In this document: positions 26,013 to 35,222 of the stretch, one piece after another | How positions within the stretch are numbered: the first letter of the stretch is position 1 | Layout: every line of letters begins with the position of its first letter | From: Rathayibacter sp. VKM Ac-2760 | GTDB taxonomy: Bacteria > Actinomycetota > Actinomycetes > Actinomycetales > Microbacteriaceae | Length of the DNA: 64,000 nucleotides | Direction: 5' to 3' | Assembly (NCBI RefSeq): GCF_009834185.1 | Contig: NZ_CP047173.1 | Coordinates: 4,092,001 to 4,156,000, forward strand | The notes under the pieces: generated by a model | What the model saw: only the letters and a program-made list of their open reading frames with translations | The model's database searches: none | Told to the model about the DNA's origin: nothing | Made by a program: the position numbers and the translations under genes

Positions 26013-26731
26013 CGCGCGGCGAGGGTGAGGGCGTGCAGCGCGGTGACGTCGTCGATGACGGCGTCCGCTCCGGCGTCGAGGAGTCGAGCGCGGTCGTGGG
26101 CGCCGGAGAGCACGCCGATCACGAGGCCCGCTCCGGCGGCACGCCCGGAGAGGACGTCGCTCGCGGTGTCGCCGATGACGGCGACGGCGCTCATCGCGCT
26201 GACTCCGGCGCGCAGGGCGGCGGTCAGCACCAGGTCGGGAGCGGGACGGCCGCGTCCGGCGTCGACCGGGGAGAGGGCGATGTCGACGAGGTCCTCCCAG
26301 CCGAGCGCCGCCAGGATCGCGTCGCGCGTGACCGGCGCGAAGCCGGTGGTGAGCGCGACGGCGACGCCGGCGTCGCGCAGGGCGCGGATGACGTCCTCCG
26401 CGCCGGACAGCGGGGCAGCGGCCCCCTCGGTGATCAGCTCGGCGTACGCGTCCTCGAAGGCCGCCGTCGCGCGCTCCGCCGCCACCGTGTCGCCGCCGGC
26501 GAGGTGGGTGAAGACGTCGATCTTGGACTGCCCCATCGTGTGCCGGACGTACTCGAGCGCCTCGGCCCAGGGCAGGCGGTCGGCGACTCCCGTGCGCTCG
26601 GCGGCGCGCTGGAACGCCTGCTCCACGACGCCGTCATCGGTGACGGTGGTGCCCGCCATGTCGAGGACGACGAGTTCGATTCCCGTCAGCGCCGAGCCGA
26701 GGGCGGGAGCGGCGGAGGTGGTGGTGGTCAT
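26009..26731 (-). CDS. Phosphonatase-like HAD hydrolase
   Basis: Predicted to cleave the C-P bond of a phosphonoaldehyde-type intermediate. The 240-residue protein has LVVLDMAGTT at residues 20-29; DxAGT replaces the usual HAD DxDxT, as in PhnX and its TIGR03351 relatives. The cap domain carries HTMGQSKIDVF, whose Lys is the position of the Schiff-base lysine in phosphonatases. Later motifs are ALTTGFAP (motif II) and VAVIGDTASDVLSGRAAG (motif III). It overlaps both neighbours by four bases. TIGR03351 proteins are thought to act on a substrate slightly different from phosphonoacetaldehyde. Confidence 0.88.
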   Translation of the reverse strand: MTTTTSAAPALGSALTGIELVVLDMAGTTVTDDGVVEQAFQRAAERTGVADRLPWAEALEYVRHTMGQSKIDVFTHLAGGDTVAAERATAAFEDAYAELITEGAAAPLSGAEDVIRALRDAGVAVALTTGFAPVTRDAILAALGWEDLVDIALSPVDAGRGRPAPDLVLTAALRAGVSAMSAVAVIGDTASDVLSGRAAGAGLVIGVLSGAHDRARLLDAGADAVIDDVTALHALTLAAR

Positions 26732-27894
26732 CGAGTGCCTTTCGTGGTGAGGAGGACGGGGGCTGCGGCGCTGTCGAAGCGCGCGGCGAGGGCGGTCTCG
26801 GCGAGGCCGAGGCCCGTGGTCATGCCGATCCCGGTGGTGACGGTGAGGACGAGCACTCCCTCGGCCGGCTCGGCGATCAGGAACTCGTGCCGTCCGCTGG
26901 CGTAGACGCCCTGCCAGCGCTCGAGCACTCGAGCCGGTGCGCCGAACAGGCGCTCGGTCTCGGCGAGCAGCAGCTCCGCGACGGCCTCGGACTGGAACGG
27001 CCCGGGAGTCGCCGAGCGGAAGTGCGAGTCGCCCACGACGAGCGAGCCGTCGGGGAGCTGGGTGTACATCTGGTTCAGATCGATGGCGGCGAGGTCGGGC
27101 CGCGTGCTGTGCAGCCGCTGCCGGACGGCGGCGGCCTCGGGCAGGGTCGCGAATCCGCTGTACCGGATGAGCGACCAGCCCGTCAGCAGCGGGGCACCGA
27201 GCGGCGCGGTGAGCGGCAGCTGAACGCGCAGCATGTCCAGCGAGCAGCGGAGCACGTCGTTCGCCTCGGCGAGCTCGGGGAAGAGCTGGTCGAGGTCGTG
27301 GTTGACCGCGACGACGATCGTGTCGGCGAGAACGTCTCCGCGGCTGGTCCGGACACGGCCGTCGGCGGCGCGGCCGACGGCGGTGCGCATCCGGAACTCG
27401 ACACCGAGGGACGTCAGGTACCGCACGATGGCGGAGGCCGCGCTGCGCGGATCCGTCTGCAGGTCGTAGGGCAGCAGCGCGCCTCCGACGATCCCCGTCG
27501 GAGCGACCGGGACGGCCGCGGTCGCCTCGCGCGCGTCGAGCACGCGGATCTCGGGTTCCTCGCCGAATCCGGAAGGGACGCGTCGGGCGGCAGCGGTCAG
27601 CAGAGCCAGCTCGTCGGCGTGCCGGGCGATGATGTGCGTGCCGCTCCGGCGCAGCCAGAAGCCGGCGTCGCGGGCGAGCCTCAGCCAGGCGTCCCGGGCG
27701 GCGAGGCTGTAGGTCAGGGCGTCGCCCGCCTGCGGGGTGAAGCACAGGTGTCCGAAGTTGCGGACCGTCGCTCCGACCGGCTCGACCGTGCGGTCGAGGA
27801 CGACGACGCGCAGCCCCCGGCGGGCTGCGGCGTAGGCCGCGCCGAGGCCGACGATGCCCGAGCCGACGACGGCGACGTCGTAGCGCTCGCTCAT
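26728..27894 (-). CDS. FAD-dependent oxidoreductase of the phosphonate-associated TIGR03364 type
   Basis: Predicted to oxidatively deaminate an aminophosphonate to the aldehyde used by the next enzyme. The 388-residue protein begins with the FAD motif VAVVGSGIVGLGAAYAAARR and continues with VRNFGHLCFTPQAGDAL, conserved in this family of glycine-oxidase-like flavoproteins, and a C-terminal VLTVTTGIGMTTGLGLAETA. TIGR03364 members are repeatedly coupled with TIGR03351 hydrolases, exactly as here. The operon lacks a PLP-dependent 2-AEP transaminase, so this enzyme probably does the amine removal. A hydroxylated or N-methylated 2-AEP is a reasonable guess for substrate. Confidence 0.87.
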   Translation of the reverse strand: MSERYDVAVVGSGIVGLGAAYAAARRGLRVVVLDRTVEPVGATVRNFGHLCFTPQAGDALTYSLAARDAWLRLARDAGFWLRRSGTHIIARHADELALLTAAARRVPSGFGEEPEIRVLDAREATAAVPVAPTGIVGGALLPYDLQTDPRSAASAIVRYLTSLGVEFRMRTAVGRAADGRVRTSRGDVLADTIVVAVNHDLDQLFPELAEANDVLRCSLDMLRVQLPLTAPLGAPLLTGWSLIRYSGFATLPEAAAVRQRLHSTRPDLAAIDLNQMYTQLPDGSLVVGDSHFRSATPGPFQSEAVAELLLAETERLFGAPARVLERWQGVYASGRHEFLIAEPAEGVLVLTVTTGIGMTTGLGLAETALAARFDSAAAPVLLTTKGTR

Positions 27895-29611
27895 CGGAGG
27901 ACCCGCCGCAGCCACATCGCTAGACCCTCGACCAGGAGCACGGTCACCAGGATCATCAGGACGATCGCGGTCACGGTCGCGTAGTTCGAGCCCTGCGCCG
28001 CATTGAGGAGGTAGTAGCCGATCCCGCCGCCGCCGACGATGCCCAGGAGGGTCGCCGCGCGGATGTTGGTGTCGAGCAGGTAGAAGGTGTGGCCGAGCAT
28101 GGCGCGGGCTCCCTGGGGGACGGTGGCTCCGGCGTAGACCTGGAGGCGGGTGGCGCCGGTCGCGACGAGGGCGCGCTCCGGTCCGGAGTCGACCTCCTCG
28201 AGCGAGTCGGCGATGAGCTTGCCGAGCAGCCCGACGCCGCCGACGGCCAGGGCGATCGTGCCGGCCTGGGTGCCGAGGCCCGAGATGACGATCAGCACGA
28301 TCGCGAGGATCAGCTCGGGGACGCCGCGCACCGCGACCAGGAGCAGCCGGGATCCGCTGCGCGCGGCGCGGGTCGGCGCGACGTTGCGGGCGGCGAGCGA
28401 GCCGATCACGATCGATGCGACGACGGTCAGCAGCGCGGCGGCGAGCGCGATCGCGACGGTCTCGCGCATCGCCTCGATCATCTGCGACGCGTCGTAGTTG
28501 CCGAACGACGGAGGCCAGAACTGCACGGCCACCGCGGGGATCCGCGCCCAGAACGTCACGAAGTCGCTCCAGGTGATGTCGCTGACGACGACGCCCGCGA
28601 TGATCACCAGCACCGTGACGGCGCCCGCGAGCGCGTTGCGGACGCGGGTCGCCGTCCAGGGCCGGCGCAGCGCCGTCCGGGGCGTGGCCGGCGCGAGGGG
28701 GGCGGCGGCGGGCGCGCCGCGGCGGCGCAGGCGCCGCATCATCCCGTCCACGGGGCCGGAGGAGGCGGCCCCCGTGCCCAGCATCGCGGTGCGGACGGAG
28801 CTGGAGACGATCTCCATCGCCACGCAGAGGGCGAAGACGACGATCGCGATGCCGATCCCGCGCCCGTACTCCAGCGACTTGAACGCGTAGGACATCTCCA
28901 GGCCCAGGCCCGCGACTCCGACGTAGCCGAGGATCACGGAGCCGCGCAGGTTGATGTCGTTGCGGTGCAGCACGGTGGCCACCCACGAGGGCAGCACCTG
29001 CGGGAGCACGCCCGAGGCGAACTCCTGGAGCTTCGAGCCTCCCGCCGCGCGGATCGCCAGGCGCGGGCCCTCGTCGATCTGCTCGATCGCGTCCGCGAAC
29101 AGCTTCGAGATCATCCCGACCGAGTGGAGGCCGATCGCGAGGATGCCGGGGAGTGAGCCGAGGGAGAAGAGCAGGACGAACACCATGGCCAGTACGACGT
29201 CCGGGATCGCGCGGGCGAGGACCCCGAGGAAGCGGGCGGTGGCCCGCCAGCCGTGGCCGGGGGTGGTGTTGGCGGCGGCCAGGTAGGCGAGAGGGACCGA
29301 GAGGACCGCCGCGAGCAGGGTGCCGGTGAGCACGAGACCGAGCGTCAGCGCGGTGAGGGCGAGGAGCTCGGCCGGCTCGGGGAAGCTGATCGCGCCGACC
29401 CGGACGAAGAAGCGCTCGGCGTTCGACCACGACTGGATCATCCGCGGGATCGAGATGTCGATCTCGACGAGGGCGCCGATCGAGACGACGACCAGGGCGA
29501 CGAGCGTGAGGATCGCGGCGATCCGCTCCGGGGAGCGGCGGGGGCGGGGGGCGCGCTCGGCGACCTCGGCCTCGTGGGCGCCGGTGCGCAGACGAGGCGG
29601 GAGCGTGGCGG

Positions 29612-29615
<4 letters not shown>
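27891..29615 (-). CDS. phnE: Phosphonate ABC transporter permease, two PhnE units fused
   Basis: The 574-residue membrane protein contains two complete PhnE-type permease halves: about residues 30-290 (YLAAANTTPGHGWRATARFL, ISKLFADAIEQIDEGP, RNDINLRGSVILGYVGVAGL) and about 320-574 (VIGSLAARNVAPTRAARSGS, LIADSLEEVDSGPERAL, LDTNIRAATLLGIVGGGGIG). Each has its own ATPase-contact loop. One chain would therefore supply both channel subunits. The GTG at 29615 overlaps the PhnC stop by four bases, and its stop overlaps the oxidoreductase ATG. Confidence 0.93.
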
Positions 29616-30442
<827 letters not shown>

Positions 30443-30494
30443 GGCATTCTCCAGGTCGGGTTCGTCAGTGTCGCCGGTCAGCGTCGCCGGTCGG

Positions 30495-31421
30495 CTACTT
30501 CTGGCACTGCGTCGCGTCGGTGACCTCGCAGATGTCGCGGATCTGGTCGTAGTACGCGTCGTCGACGGGCGTGGTCGCGTAGAAGACGCTGCGGAAGCCG
30601 TCGGTGTCGGCCGACTCGACGCCGGAGGCGATGATCTCGTCGATCGTGACCTCGCCGAGGATGTCGCGGAGCTGCTGCTTCAGGTCGTCGGGGAGGGTGT
30701 CCGACTCGACGATCGGGGCGCCGGGGACCATGGTCTCGGCGATGACCTCGACCTCGTCGGACTTCTCGACCTCGCTGTCCTCGGCGAAGCCGGCCTCGCA
30801 CTCGACGCCCTCGCCGACCTTCTGCACGCTCACGTCGTGCTTGCCTGCGAACACGGGGGTGACGTCGGTCTCGGGGTCGATGCCGGCCTCGAGCAGGTTG
30901 TAGCTCGGGAACAGGTAGCCGGAGGTCGAGGACGGGTCGACGAAGCAGACCTTCTTGCCCTTCATCCCGGCGAGGTCCGTGATGGCGCTGCCCTTCGGGA
31001 CGATCGCCTGCGAGTAGTAGCCCGGCTCCTGGCCCTCGGCCGTGGTGATCGAGGAGATCGGAGTGAGCTCGGCGCCGTTGTTGACGGCGGTGACGTAGGT
31101 GAAGCCGGAGAAGGAGGCGACATCGACCTGGCCCGCGATGGACGCCTCGATGAGGGCCGCGTAGTCGGTCGACTCGTTGTACTCGACCGTCTTGCCGGTC
31201 TCCTGCGCGATGTAGTCCATCAGCGGCTGGTAGTTGGTCTCGGTGTCGACGGAGTCGGGGACGACGCCGAACACCAGCGTGTCCGAGTCGACCGCGTAGC
31301 CGGCGCCCGCGTCGGCGGAGTCCGTTCCGGCAGCGGTGGAGGCGCCGGAGCAGCCTGCGAGGAGCGTGAGGGCACTGGCGACGGCGAGCGTCGCGAAGGA
31401 GATACGGGCGCGGGTCTTCAT
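30495..31421 (-). CDS. phnD: Phosphate/phosphite/phosphonate ABC transporter binding lipoprotein
   Basis: The 308-residue precursor has a lipoprotein signal peptide ending TLLAGC, then a PhnD-type periplasmic-binding fold: LVFGVVPDSVDTETNYQPLM, VDVASFSGFTYVTAVNNGAE, and the phosphonate-pocket region VDPSSTSGYLFPSYNLLEAG. It captures the phosphonate outside the cell. It is the first gene of a six-gene operon, so the operon promoter should lie in the 208-bp spacer upstream, where a PHO-box-like repeat is found. Confidence 0.93.
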   Translation of the reverse strand: MKTRARISFATLAVASALTLLAGCSGASTAAGTDSADAGAGYAVDSDTLVFGVVPDSVDTETNYQPLMDYIAQETGKTVEYNESTDYAALIEASIAGQVDVASFSGFTYVTAVNNGAELTPISSITTAEGQEPGYYSQAIVPKGSAITDLAGMKGKKVCFVDPSSTSGYLFPSYNLLEAGIDPETDVTPVFAGKHDVSVQKVGEGVECEAGFAEDSEVEKSDEVEVIAETMVPGAPIVESDTLPDDLKQQLRDILGEVTIDEIIASGVESADTDGFRSVFYATTPVDDAYYDQIRDICEVTDATQCQK

Positions 31422-31515
31422 GATCGCCTTTCGGGCAGGGAGCGGAGGGGTGGTGGTGGGAACGACTGAGACTCTGCCGCAGGTCGGGGCATGATGTATG
31501 CCTAACTGGGGCTAA

Positions 31516-31537
31516 GTTCACGGGTTGTTAACCCACG
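31516..31537. promoter_or_regulatory. PHO-box-like direct repeat upstream of phnD
   Basis: Two adjacent 11-bp units, GTTCACGGGTT and GTTAACCCACG, each match the streptomycete PhoP unit core GTTCACC at 6 of 7 positions. It lies 95 bp upstream of phnD and 93 bp upstream of the divergent GntR start. Its middle also forms the palindrome GGGTTGTTAACCC, so a GntR operator is the alternative reading. Phosphate control is inferred, not shown. Confidence 0.45.
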
Positions 31538-31629
31538 TGGTGCTCGTCGGACCGCGAACGCCTCCCGAGGACCTGCGCCGATGGTTCGCATCCGCCGGCA
31601 CGACGGCCGCCGAACGGTAAGGTTCCTAT

Positions 31630-32379
31630 GTGGCAGATGTGATGTACAAGACGATCGCCGACGATCTGCGTCAGTCGATCGCCAGCGGCCGCCTCGCGCC
31701 CGGGGACGACGTGCCGACCGAGGGTGAGCTCGCTGCGCGGTGGGACACGTCACGCGGTCCCGTCCGCAACGCGCTCGCCGCGCTGCGCCACGAGGGCCTC
31801 ATCGAGACGACCCGCGGCCGGCCGAGCCGTGTCATCGAGCGCAAGACGCAGCAGGCCGTCGACGTCTCCATCCCCTTCACCCGCTGGGCCCGCTCCATCG
31901 GCGCCGACCCGGGCGCGCTCACTCAGCAGGTGTCGCTGCGCCGCTCCGACGCCGCTCAGGCGGAGCTGCTCGGGATCCCCGAGGGAGAACTGGTCGTCGA
32001 CGTCCTGCGTCTGCGCTCCCTCGACGGCAGGCCGACGATGCTCGAGCGGCTCACCTTCATCGAGAGCGCCGGCCGCAACCTCTTCGACGTCGATCTCGAC
32101 ACCGTCTCGATCACCGAGTTCCTCGAATCGTGCGGGTGGAAGTCGGCCGAGGTCGACCACGAGATCGATGCCGTCGCCGCGGACGACACGGACGCCCGCC
32201 TCCTGCAGCTCGCGCCGGGGGCGCCGGTGCTGCGACTGCACCGCACCACCCGCGACGCCGACGGCAGGACCTTCGAAGCGTCCGACGACCGCTACCGCAG
32301 CGACATCGTCCGATTCACCGTCTCGGCCACAGGGCGCCGACGCGACGGCGAGCACTTCATCCGCCCGGTCGGACTGTGA
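31630..32379 (+). CDS. GntR-family regulator with UTRA domain (HutC class), copy 2
   Basis: The 249-residue protein is the same length as the regulator at 24070 and aligns to it throughout (DVPTEGELAARWDTSRGPVR; QAVDVSIPFTRWARSIG; DGRPTMLERLTFIESAGR). The N-terminal winged helix binds DNA, and the UTRA domain senses a small ligand. It is divergent from phnD, so it is the better candidate for direct control of the phosphonate operon. GTG 31630 is chosen with AAGG seven bases upstream; ATG 31642 is an alternative. Confidence 0.92.
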   Translation: MADVMYKTIADDLRQSIASGRLAPGDDVPTEGELAARWDTSRGPVRNALAALRHEGLIETTRGRPSRVIERKTQQAVDVSIPFTRWARSIGADPGALTQQVSLRRSDAAQAELLGIPEGELVVDVLRLRSLDGRPTMLERLTFIESAGRNLFDVDLDTVSITEFLESCGWKSAEVDHEIDAVAADDTDARLLQLAPGAPVLRLHRTTRDADGRTFEASDDRYRSDIVRFTVSATGRRRDGEHFIRPVGL

Positions 32380-32433
32380 CCACCTGCTCGGCGGCCCCTT
32401 GTCTCAGCTCTCGACGCGGAGCAGGATCGGGGC

Positions 32434-32850
32434 GTGACTGATGAGCACGAGGCGCTGGCCGCCTTCCTCGGAGACTGGAGCGCCACCGGGACCGCCTACG
32501 GCGCAGACCTCAGCGGCTCGGAGTGGCGCAGCGTGCACTCGGCCCGCTGGCATTCGGGCGAGCAGTTCGTCGTGCAGGACGAGCGGGCCAACGGGCCCTT
32601 CGACACCCTGAGCTTCCTCGGCTGGGACGCGGAGCGCGCCACCTACTTCTCGTGGAGCATCGAGAACCACGGATTCGCCCGCGAATACCTGCTGACCCGC
32701 GACGGAGCGACCTGGACCTTCACCGGAGCCACCGAGCGCGCCACGATCACCTTCAGCGACGACGGCCGCACCCAGACCCACCACTGGGAGTTCACGCCGG
32801 ACGGAGAATGGATCACCCTCTGCGATCGAGTCGCCACCCGCGTCGACTGA
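32434..32850 (+). CDS. DUF1579-like protein
   Basis: A 138-residue soluble protein beginning EALAAFLGDWSATGTAYGAD and continuing WHSGEQFVVQDERANG, FDTLSFLGWDAERATYFSW and TITFSDDGRTQTHHWEFTPD. The order matches DUF1579-type lipocalin/THAP4-like small beta barrels, which have no settled function. It starts at GTG 32434, 54 bases after the GntR gene and in the same direction, but nothing ties it to phosphonate use. Confidence 0.8.
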   Translation: MTDEHEALAAFLGDWSATGTAYGADLSGSEWRSVHSARWHSGEQFVVQDERANGPFDTLSFLGWDAERATYFSWSIENHGFAREYLLTRDGATWTFTGATERATITFSDDGRTQTHHWEFTPDGEWITLCDRVATRVD

Positions 32851-33007
32851 CCGCTCAGCGGAACGCTGCTCCGGCGGACTCTCTCACCCCGACCGGCCGG
32901 CCCCGGAGTCCAGAGGGGCCCCGGCAGTGACCCTCTCGACAGGGACTCCCACCTCCCGCGGAAGGCGCGGAGAGTGGACAGTGCCCACCACCGAGAGAGA
33001 GACACTG

Positions 33008-33994
33008 ATGAAGAACGCCCACCTCGGAGACCTGACCGTCTCCCGCATCGGCCTCGGCGCGATGACCATGGCCGGCACGTACACCGCCGAGGGCACCCTC
33101 GACGAGAACGAGTCGATCACGACGATCCACCGCGCCCTCGACCTCGGCGTCACCCACATCGACACCGCGGAGGTGTACGGCCCGTTCCTCAGCGAGGAGA
33201 TCGTCGGGCGCGCGATCCGCGGCCGCCGCGACCAGGTGCGGATCGCCACGAAGTACGGCCTGGTCGAGCACGACGGCGATCGGACCAGCGCAGGCGTCAT
33301 GGACAGCAGCCCAGCGAACGTGCGCGCGGCCGTCGAGGGCTCCCTCCGCCGCCTGGGCACCGACCACATCGACCTCTACTACCAGCACCGCGTCGACCCG
33401 AGCACGCCGATCGAGGACACCATCGGCCTCGTCGCCGAGCTGGTCGCCGAGGGCAAGGTCCGCCACCTCGGACTCTCCGAAGCGTCCGCCGCGACGATCC
33501 GCCGTGCGCACGCCGTGCACCCGATCGCCGCGCTGCAGACCGAGTACTCGCTCTGGACCCGCGACGTCGAGGACGAGATCCTCCCCCTCCTCCGTGAGCT
33601 CGGCATCGGCTTCGTGCCCTACTCGCCGCTCGGCCACGGACTGCTCACCGGGCAGATCCGCAGCGTCGACGACTTCCCGGACGACGACTGGCGCAAGACC
33701 AACCCGCGCTTCGTCGGCGAGAACTTCGCCCGCAACCTCGCGATCGTCGACGAGGTCCGCACGATCGGAGCCGAGATCGGCGCGACCCCCGCGCAGACCG
33801 CCCTCGCCTGGATCCTGACCCGCGGCGACGACATCGCCCCGATCCCTGGAACCCGGCGTGTGTCCCGCGTCGAGGAGAACACCGCGGCCGACGCGATCGA
33901 GCTGACCGCCGATCAGATCGAGCGCCTCGACACCCTCACCCCCGCCGCCGGTGCGCGCCACGACGACGCGAACATGCAGTCCATCGACCGCTGA
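33008..33994 (+). CDS. Aldo/keto reductase
   Basis: NADPH-dependent carbonyl reductase of the AKR superfamily, 328 residues forming a TIM barrel. The catalytic tetrad is visible: Asp and Tyr in HIDTAEVYGPF, Lys in IATKYG, His in LYYQHRVDP. The sequence GLGAMTMAG at the start and IPGTRRVSRVEEN near the end are the usual entry and cofactor motifs. ATG 33008 follows a purine-rich stretch ending GAGAGAGAC. The substrate is unknown. Confidence 0.93.
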   Translation: MKNAHLGDLTVSRIGLGAMTMAGTYTAEGTLDENESITTIHRALDLGVTHIDTAEVYGPFLSEEIVGRAIRGRRDQVRIATKYGLVEHDGDRTSAGVMDSSPANVRAAVEGSLRRLGTDHIDLYYQHRVDPSTPIEDTIGLVAELVAEGKVRHLGLSEASAATIRRAHAVHPIAALQTEYSLWTRDVEDEILPLLRELGIGFVPYSPLGHGLLTGQIRSVDDFPDDDWRKTNPRFVGENFARNLAIVDEVRTIGAEIGATPAQTALAWILTRGDDIAPIPGTRRVSRVEENTAADAIELTADQIERLDTLTPAAGARHDDANMQSIDR

Positions 33995-34059
33995 ACCTCC
34001 GGCCCCGAGCTGCGCGGCGCTCGTCGAGCGGCCCGCTCCCGATCCGACCTATCTGCCCG

Positions 34060-34599
34060 TCAGTCCACCGCGGCGTCGTCGAGCGCGGCCTGCAGGGTGC
34101 GGATCGTGGCTCCGAGCGCTCCGGAGGCCAGGAGCCCCGAGCCGAGAGGGCCCGACGGATCCTCGCCGAGGAGCGGCAGGGTCCGCAGCGCGGCCCGCAC
34201 CGGCCGGCTCATCCGCTCCAGCTGCCAGCGGACCTCGGCCTCGCCGCCTCGCTGCGGCGACGCCAGCTCGGCCGCCTTCGCCGCGTAGGCGGCTGCGCCG
34301 AGCGCGTGCGCTCCCATGTGAGCCACGCCGGTCGCCTGCCCCGCGGACCACGCCGCAGCCTTCCCCGCCGGGGACGTCGCCGACTGCGCGGCCCGCCCCG
34401 CGACGAAGCGGAGCCGGATCTCCTCGGCGGCATCCGACTCGCACCGCGAGAAGGCCCGCGCTCGAGCGATCCCCGATCGCGGTCGGTCGTCCTCCGGAGC
34501 CTCGGCCTCGAAGAGCGGCAGGACTCTCTCCGCGCAGTCGGCAGCCCACGCTGCGACGAGGCGACGATCGTTCTCGGAGAGCGACTGCGGAGAGAGCAT
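34060..34599 (-). CDS. Putative immunity protein-like (Imm-5-like) domain protein
   Basis: A 179-residue, Ala-rich helical protein with the conserved opening LSENDRRLVAAWAADCAERV, then LPLFEAEAPEDDRPRSGIAR and GVAHMGAHALGAAAYAAKAA. I recognise this pattern as the Imm-5-like family often labelled putative immunity protein in actinobacteria. No toxin gene is next to it, so any immunity function here is unproven. It is followed upstream by a small membrane-protein gene in the same direction. Confidence 0.75.
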   Translation of the reverse strand: MLSPQSLSENDRRLVAAWAADCAERVLPLFEAEAPEDDRPRSGIARARAFSRCESDAAEEIRLRFVAGRAAQSATSPAGKAAAWSAGQATGVAHMGAHALGAAAYAAKAAELASPQRGGEAEVRWQLERMSRPVRAALRTLPLLGEDPSGPLGSGLLASGALGATIRTLQAALDDAAVD

Positions 34600-34627
34600 G
34601 CCAGCACTCTCGCAGACGCTCGATCGA

Positions 34628-34960
34628 TCAGCGCGCCGTCAGAAGCCCGACCGACCCGATGACGACCGGCACCACCGCGACCGCCAGGAGGAGGTAGGAC
34701 AGCACGAGCCCCACGGTCGACTCCCGGCGAGGGCCTTCGCGTCGGCGCGCCACGTGACCGACGACGACGCCGGCCAGCGGGAGGACGTACTGCAGAGTCG
34801 TCGCGATCCCGATCACCAGGGGGTCGCCCGGCCACACGCGGGAGACCGCCAGGTATCCCACCGCGTACGACACGACGGCGAGAACGCCCAGCACGAGCGA
34901 GGCCCGTGTCCACCCGCGTCCGGTCTGCCGCGTGGTACTCGTCTCCTTCATCGCACTCAT
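34628..34960 (-). CDS. Small multi-pass membrane protein
   Basis: A 110-residue protein with three hydrophobic segments: ASLVLGVLAVVSYAVGYLAV, then IGIATTLQYVLPLAGVVVGH, and VGLVLSYLLLAVAVVPVVIG. The pattern resembles DUF4190/DUF4870-type small integral membrane proteins; the function is unknown. The start is uncertain between ATG 34960, ATG 34951 and TTG 34975. It lies 28 bases before the Imm-5-like gene and is probably co-transcribed. The 35 kb spacer that follows (34961-35222) shows no gene. Confidence 0.6.
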   Translation of the reverse strand: MSAMKETSTTRQTGRGWTRASLVLGVLAVVSYAVGYLAVSRVWPGDPLVIGIATTLQYVLPLAGVVVGHVARRREGPRRESTVGLVLSYLLLAVAVVPVVIGSVGLLTAR

Positions 34961-35222
34961 ACCTGCACTGTACAAACCCCCCCCCTCGCACTCACCCCGC
35001 TCGGATCTGCGTGAGAGCGAGGTCGGGGAGCGGTCCGACGATCCACCCGGCGCCGGGGAGGAGGGTCAGTTCGAGCCGCCGACCGGGCGTGCCCCGGTGA
35101 GCTCGGCGAGCGAGGGGGCGTGGACGACGAGGCCGGCCTCGGCGAGCGCACCCACCGGGTCGCGACGACATCCAGGGCCGGCGGGAGGATCGCGGCGGAG
35201 CACCGCGATCCCCCGCTCGGGC

